Source: Holophagae bacterium (lineage in GTDB: Bacteria; Acidobacteriota; Thermoanaerobaculia; Thermoanaerobaculales; Sulfomarinibacteraceae). Taken from it: 25,238 nucleotides of DNA. Location: assembly GCA_030637505.1 (NCBI GenBank), contig DAOWGJ010000398.1:1-25238 (forward strand). Direction: 5' to 3'. The translations under genes and the position numbers were made by a program. The notes under the pieces are model-generated. The model had not been told where the DNA came from. It did no database searches and worked only from the letters and a program-made list of their open reading frames with translations. Shown one piece after another: positions 22,518-25,238 of the stretch. How positions within the stretch are numbered: the first letter of the stretch is position 1; every line of letters starts with the position of its first letter.

Positions 22518-23684
22518 ATGGAAATGGGTGAGGGAATAGCAATAGCAATCGGAGCAGCTTTGACCAAATGGGCGTTGGTCGTTCACTTGGGGCTGGTGAT
22601 GACTTTGCTCGCGGTCAACCTGGTCCTGTGGCAGAGATCACGGCGCGAGGTTATCTTGACATGGGTGTTGGCGTGGTCGGCCAATCTGCTTGCACTGACG
22701 GCCCTGACAGCCGATACATTTCTGACGCAAGACCCCGCCTGGATGCTGCTGTACTGCCCCACCAAGATGGTCTTCGCCCTTTTGATGGTTCGCGGAATCA
22801 TGATGTTCAAGCGGGATCGATTGGCGATGTTCCATCTGTCTCGGAATTGGGCCGTCATCGCCAGTCTCCTTTTCTGCTTTCTTTTGACGATGCTGCCGGC
22901 CGTCGATCGCCAAGCCATCACATTCCTGGTCGCTGGGTCGGTCCTGGCGTTCGGGACCCTGTTCTCCGGTCTCCGACTGGCTCAAAACGACACCTGGTTT
23001 CTGGTCGGAGCCACCGTGCTGTCCGGCCTGATCGCTCTTCAACACGGACTCCGGCTATTTCAGACGGGTGCTGATGCGGCGGGCGTTCTTTTCATCAGCT
23101 CACTCTGGTTCATCGATGTCTTCGGGGAGTTTCTGATCGGCCTGTGCTGCCTCCTGGCGCTGGGCCAACGGGCGTTGGACGAAATGGCCCGAGCCAATCA
23201 GACGCTGGAGTCCACCCAGCGAACTCTACGCTCACTTGTCGATGCCGATCCTCTGACCGGCTTGTTCAACCGCCGGCGGCTCCGTGCCTTTCTCGACTCG
23301 ACCAGGGATGCCGGCGGCAGTCTGGTCTTTCTCGACGTCGACGATTTCAAGGGCATCAACGACCGCTGGGGCCACCTGACCGGCGACCAGTGCCTGCGCC
23401 GAATCGCGGACGCCTTGAGGGAGGTCTTCCGGGCCGAGGATGGTCTGTTCAGAGTCGGCGGCGATGAGTTCCTGGTCGTCGTTCCGACGATGAAGCCAGG
23501 GCCGGTTGGAGGGCGAATTCGGCAGCTTCGAAGCCGGCTTGCCCCCAAGGGAACTGACGTTATCCCCATTTCCATCGCTGCAGGCATCGTCGAGCTTCAC
23601 CCCGACCTCCCGATGGAAGAAGCCCTGGCCTTGGCCGATACCGCGATGTACAGTGACAAAGCGAGCACGAAAGGGGTGGGGTGA
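22518..23684 (+). CDS. Membrane-bound diguanylate cyclase (GGDEF)
   Basis: A protein of 388 residues. The first ~210 residues hold about six to seven hydrophobic segments, a probable sensor region with no family I can name. A coiled linker follows (ARANQTLESTQRTLRSLV), then the GGDEF domain. That domain begins DADPLTGLFNRRRL, has LVFLDVDDFKGINDRWGH (metal-binding Asp) and carries the intact active site GGDEF at 314-318. The inhibitory site RAED (305-308) stands exactly where RxxD lies in product-inhibited cyclases such as PleD. It should make cyclic di-GMP from two GTP and respond to product feedback. The true start may be the ATG at 22524, given the promoter position. The stop overlaps a GTG upstream of the aldo/keto reductase ATG, so the pair is probably co-transcribed. 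Confidence 0.94.
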   Translation: MEMGEGIAIAIGAALTKWALVVHLGLVMTLLAVNLVLWQRSRREVILTWVLAWSANLLALTALTADTFLTQDPAWMLLYCPTKMVFALLMVRGIMMFKRDRLAMFHLSRNWAVIASLLFCFLLTMLPAVDRQAITFLVAGSVLAFGTLFSGLRLAQNDTWFLVGATVLSGLIALQHGLRLFQTGADAAGVLFISSLWFIDVFGEFLIGLCCLLALGQRALDEMARANQTLESTQRTLRSLVDADPLTGLFNRRRLRAFLDSTRDAGGSLVFLDVDDFKGINDRWGHLTGDQCLRRIADALREVFRAEDGLFRVGGDEFLVVVPTMKPGPVGGRIRQLRSRLAPKGTDVIPISIAAGIVELHPDLPMEEALALADTAMYSDKASTKGVG

Positions 23685-23686
23685 TC

Positions 23687-24679
23687 ATGGACTATCGTTT
23701 CTTGGGAAACTCGGGTCTGAAGGTCTCGGCGCTGTCATTCGGCGCATGGGTGACGTTCGGCTCCCAAATGGACCGGGACCTGGCAGAGAAGTGCATGCAC
23801 ACGGCCTTCGACGCCGGCGTCAATTTCTTTGACAACGCGGAGGTCTACGCCGCCGGGGTTGCCGAGGAGATCATGGGGAAGATCCTCTCGCAGTCCGGCT
23901 GGCACCGTTCCGACTTCATCGTTTCGACCAAGATTTTCTGGGCCGGCGAGGGCCCCAACCAACGGGGACTCTCTCGAAAGCACATCTTAGAAGGCGCCGA
24001 CGCCGCACTGGCCCGCCTGCAACTGGACTATGTCGATCTCATCTTCTGCCACCGGCACGATCTCCATACGCCGATCGAAGAAACGGTACGAGCCATGGAC
24101 CATTTGATCCGAGCGGGCAAGGCGCTCTACTGGGGCACCTCCGAATGGCCCGCAGACCGAATCCTCGAAGCGTGGCATATAGCCCGCCGAGAGCGTTTGA
24201 CGCCACCGTTGATGGAGCAACCCGAGTACAACATGCTGCACCGCGACCGAGTTGAAAAGGAATACGCCCCACTCTATGACCAGATTGGTCTCGGTACAAC
24301 GATCTGGAGTCCGCTGGCCTCGGGCCTACTTACCGGCAAGTATATCGACGGCATTCCAGACGGCTCTCGCACCACGGTCCCAGGCTACGAATGGCTGCGC
24401 GACCGGGTCGAAGGCGAGAGGGCTCTGGCCGAAATGCCCAAGGTTCGGCAGCTGGCGCCGATCGCCGAGGAACTGGGATGCACTCAGGCCCAGCTGGCAC
24501 TGGCCTGGTGCCTGAAGAACCCTCACGTCAGCTCCGTGATCACCGGCGCCTCCAGACCGGAACAGGTTGTCGAGAACATGAAGGCGCTTGCCGTCGTCGA
24601 TCAGCTGGATGAGGGCGTCATGGCCCGAATCGAGGCCATTCTGGATAATCGACCCGAGCCGGAGAAGGACTGGCGGTAG
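23687..24679 (+). CDS. Aldo/keto reductase, close to voltage-gated K+ channel beta subunits (AKR6)
   Basis: A protein of 330 residues. I chose the ATG at 23687 because family members start M-x-Y-R-x-L-G-x-S-G-L-K-V-S; a GTG at 23681 is also possible. The tetrad is complete: D49 and Y54 (FFDNAEVYAAG), K82 (STKIFW) and H122 (CHRHD). NADPH-binding segments ALYWGTSEW, EQPEYNMLHR, TIWSPLASGLLTGKY and SSVITGASRPEQ follow. The whole protein, from WVTFGSQ to the C-terminal KDWR, reads like vertebrate Kv-beta. Kv-beta has Asn where this has His122, so this is a standard reductase of aldehydes or ketones. It lies directly after the diguanylate cyclase gene; a functional tie is not evident. No channel gene is nearby. 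Confidence 0.94.
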   Translation: MDYRFLGNSGLKVSALSFGAWVTFGSQMDRDLAEKCMHTAFDAGVNFFDNAEVYAAGVAEEIMGKILSQSGWHRSDFIVSTKIFWAGEGPNQRGLSRKHILEGADAALARLQLDYVDLIFCHRHDLHTPIEETVRAMDHLIRAGKALYWGTSEWPADRILEAWHIARRERLTPPLMEQPEYNMLHRDRVEKEYAPLYDQIGLGTTIWSPLASGLLTGKYIDGIPDGSRTTVPGYEWLRDRVEGERALAEMPKVRQLAPIAEELGCTQAQLALAWCLKNPHVSSVITGASRPEQVVENMKALAVVDQLDEGVMARIEAILDNRPEPEKDWR

Positions 24680-24701
24680 GAACCGCAGCAGGTTCTATAA
24701 G

Positions 24702-24855
24702 CGAGAGCGCCCATTACCCCCAACGGGACGTGCCACTCTTTGCATTGTTCCCAAGGTACCTCCAGCCATACGGTTAGTTGCGAACAATACATAGGGTGGC
24801 AATCCCCGGGGAGCACCTCAGCAAACGAATCCCGGCTGACGGCAGTAGGCCGCCG
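24702..24855 (+). ncRNA. Structured RNA-like element, copy 1
   Basis: The element begins CGAGAGCGCCC and ends GTAGGCCGCCG, 154 nt, starting 22 nt past the aldo/keto reductase stop. A conserved 19-nt block (24716-24734) and a conserved 17-nt block (24798-24814) are identical to copy 2. Between them the outer stem 24732-24739 pairs with 24793-24800 (8 bp, one G-U) and the inner stem 24744-24750 pairs with 24782-24788. The arm sequences differ from copy 2 but the pairing is kept. A 3' hairpin CGGCT/GGCCG follows. The strand is assigned from the neighbouring genes and the motif order; it is not proven. Confidence 0.55.
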
Positions 24856-24860
24856 CTCGT

Positions 24861-24920
24861 CTTTTCTGCGGGGCCGCATGTCCTTTGCGCCTTTCACCAT
24901 GCTCCGGCCCCGCAGAAAAG
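24861..24920. repeat. Perfect 16-bp inverted repeat (hairpin) between the two RNA-like copies
   Basis: The arms CTTTTCTGCGGGGCCG (24861-24876) and CGGCCCCGCAGAAAAG (24905-24920) enclose 28 nt with a further CATG/CATG pair just inside. No T-run follows on the + strand, so it is not an ordinary terminator. It could be part of the same RNA or a transposon-like end. Confidence 0.85.
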
Positions 24921-24926
24921 GGGACG

Positions 24927-24950
24927 CTGGTGCGCCGCGAGGCGCATCAG
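24927..24950 (+). other. 10-bp hairpin capped by a GCGA (GNRA) tetraloop
   Basis: The stem CTGGTGCGCC / GGCGCATCAG (one G-U) closes the loop GCGA. GNRA loops are typical of folded RNAs. It lies between the two RNA-like copies, so the whole 500-nt region may be transcribed and structured. Confidence 0.6.
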
Positions 24951-25044
24951 AAGGCCGGGGCTGGAGAACAGGGGCCAGGATCAGTGGACAGCGTCAGGGA
25001 CCGCGGCAGGTGGCAGCGACAGGATCAGCGCCGACGCACAAACC

Positions 25045-25200
25045 CGAGAGCGCCCTATACCCCCAACGGGACGTGCCGGGTGCGACTTTCTTCACCGGGC
25101 AGGCTCCCCGACCAAAACGACGTTGCGAAGAAAGTCGACACCGGGCAATCCCCGGGGAGCGCTTCAGCAACAGCATCTCGGCCAAAACCGTAGGCCGCCG
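25045..25200 (+). ncRNA. Structured RNA-like element, copy 2
   Basis: The element of 156 nt has the same ends as copy 1, CGAGAGCGCCC to GTAGGCCGCCG, 343 nt downstream. The two identical blocks are at 25059-25077 and 25144-25160. The variable stem is longer here: 25075-25093 pairs with 25127-25146, about 18 bp with one mismatch and one bulge. The interior loop keeps GTTGCGAA just before the 3' arm, as in copy 1. The 3' hairpin CGGCC/GGCCG replaces CGGCT/GGCCG. Only 38 bases follow before the window ends, so any associated gene lies outside. Confidence 0.55.
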
Positions 25201-25238
25201 AGGTCGTATTCCGGAGGGGCGGTTGCCTCCCGAATTCC

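Noticed and set aside
24861..24920. The 16-bp inverted repeat as a rho-independent terminator for the aldo/keto reductase
   Set aside because: The 28-nt loop is large and no T-run follows on the + strand.
24885..25193. Plus-strand frame of 102 codons in the terminal region
   Set aside because: It crosses hairpins and copy 2 of the RNA-like element; copy 1 does not keep the same frame, and the composition is Arg/Pro-rich.
24702..25200. The two copies as integron attC sites or a CRISPR array
   Set aside because: There are only two units 343 nt apart, with no cassette gene between them and no clear R'/R'' core pair; identical blocks flank a variable stem inside the unit rather than forming spacer-separated repeats.

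Overview
The window is a GC-rich bacterial chromosomal segment with 22 protein genes I can support. It has no rRNA, no tRNA, no CRISPR array and no recognisable transposase. Secreted, repeat-rich proteins, a paired beta-sandwich secretome protein, lipoprotein and ArsR/arsM genes, and short simple-sequence repeats between genes suggest a Gram-negative environmental lineage. Acidobacteriota (Thermoanaerobaculia/Holophagae-like) is my best guess, but this is an impression from gene style and was not tested.

Layout. Bases 1-5300 (+) carry the end of a subtilisin-like protease, a secreted two-domain protein, and a 1037-residue secreted protein built of about seven tandem domains; a strong terminator closes the block. 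Bases 5610-6587 (-) hold a SurA/PpiC-type peptidyl-prolyl isomerase with its own terminator. Bases 6788-8709 (+) are an arsenic unit, arsR-arsM with overlapping start and stop, followed by a chloramphenicol-acetyltransferase-family gene. Bases 8744-16976 (-) form a long co-directional run: nucleoside transporter, lipoprotein, pabB, pabC, a CVC-type ArsR regulator, a ZnT9-like cation transporter, and the ABC-F ATPase uup. Bases 16977-17581 are a repeat-rich gap without genes. Then come vapBC (+), a small membrane protein (+), an EEP-family nuclease/phosphatase (-), a cysteine-free thioredoxin-fold protein (+), a CigR-like secreted protein (-), a MATE/ANKH-like transporter (+), a membrane diguanylate cyclase (+) and a Kv-beta-like aldo/keto reductase (+).

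The most unusual stretch is the last 540 bases. After the aldo/keto reductase there is no convincing gene, but two copies of a ~155-nt element lie 343 nt apart. Two blocks (19 and 17 nt) are identical between copies and flank a stem whose sequence differs completely while its pairing is kept. That is compensatory change expected of a structured RNA. A long hairpin and a GNRA-capped hairpin lie between the copies. A HEARO/omega-RNA-like mobile RNA is one hypothesis; nothing in the window proves it.

Other themes: several genes without a Shine-Dalgarno sequence have a -35/-10 pair ending only 2-10 nt before the ATG, suggesting leaderless mRNAs. Two heptamer repeats of one family (AGCTSTC) directly follow stop codons. 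vapBC has a perfect 16-bp palindrome over its -10 box.
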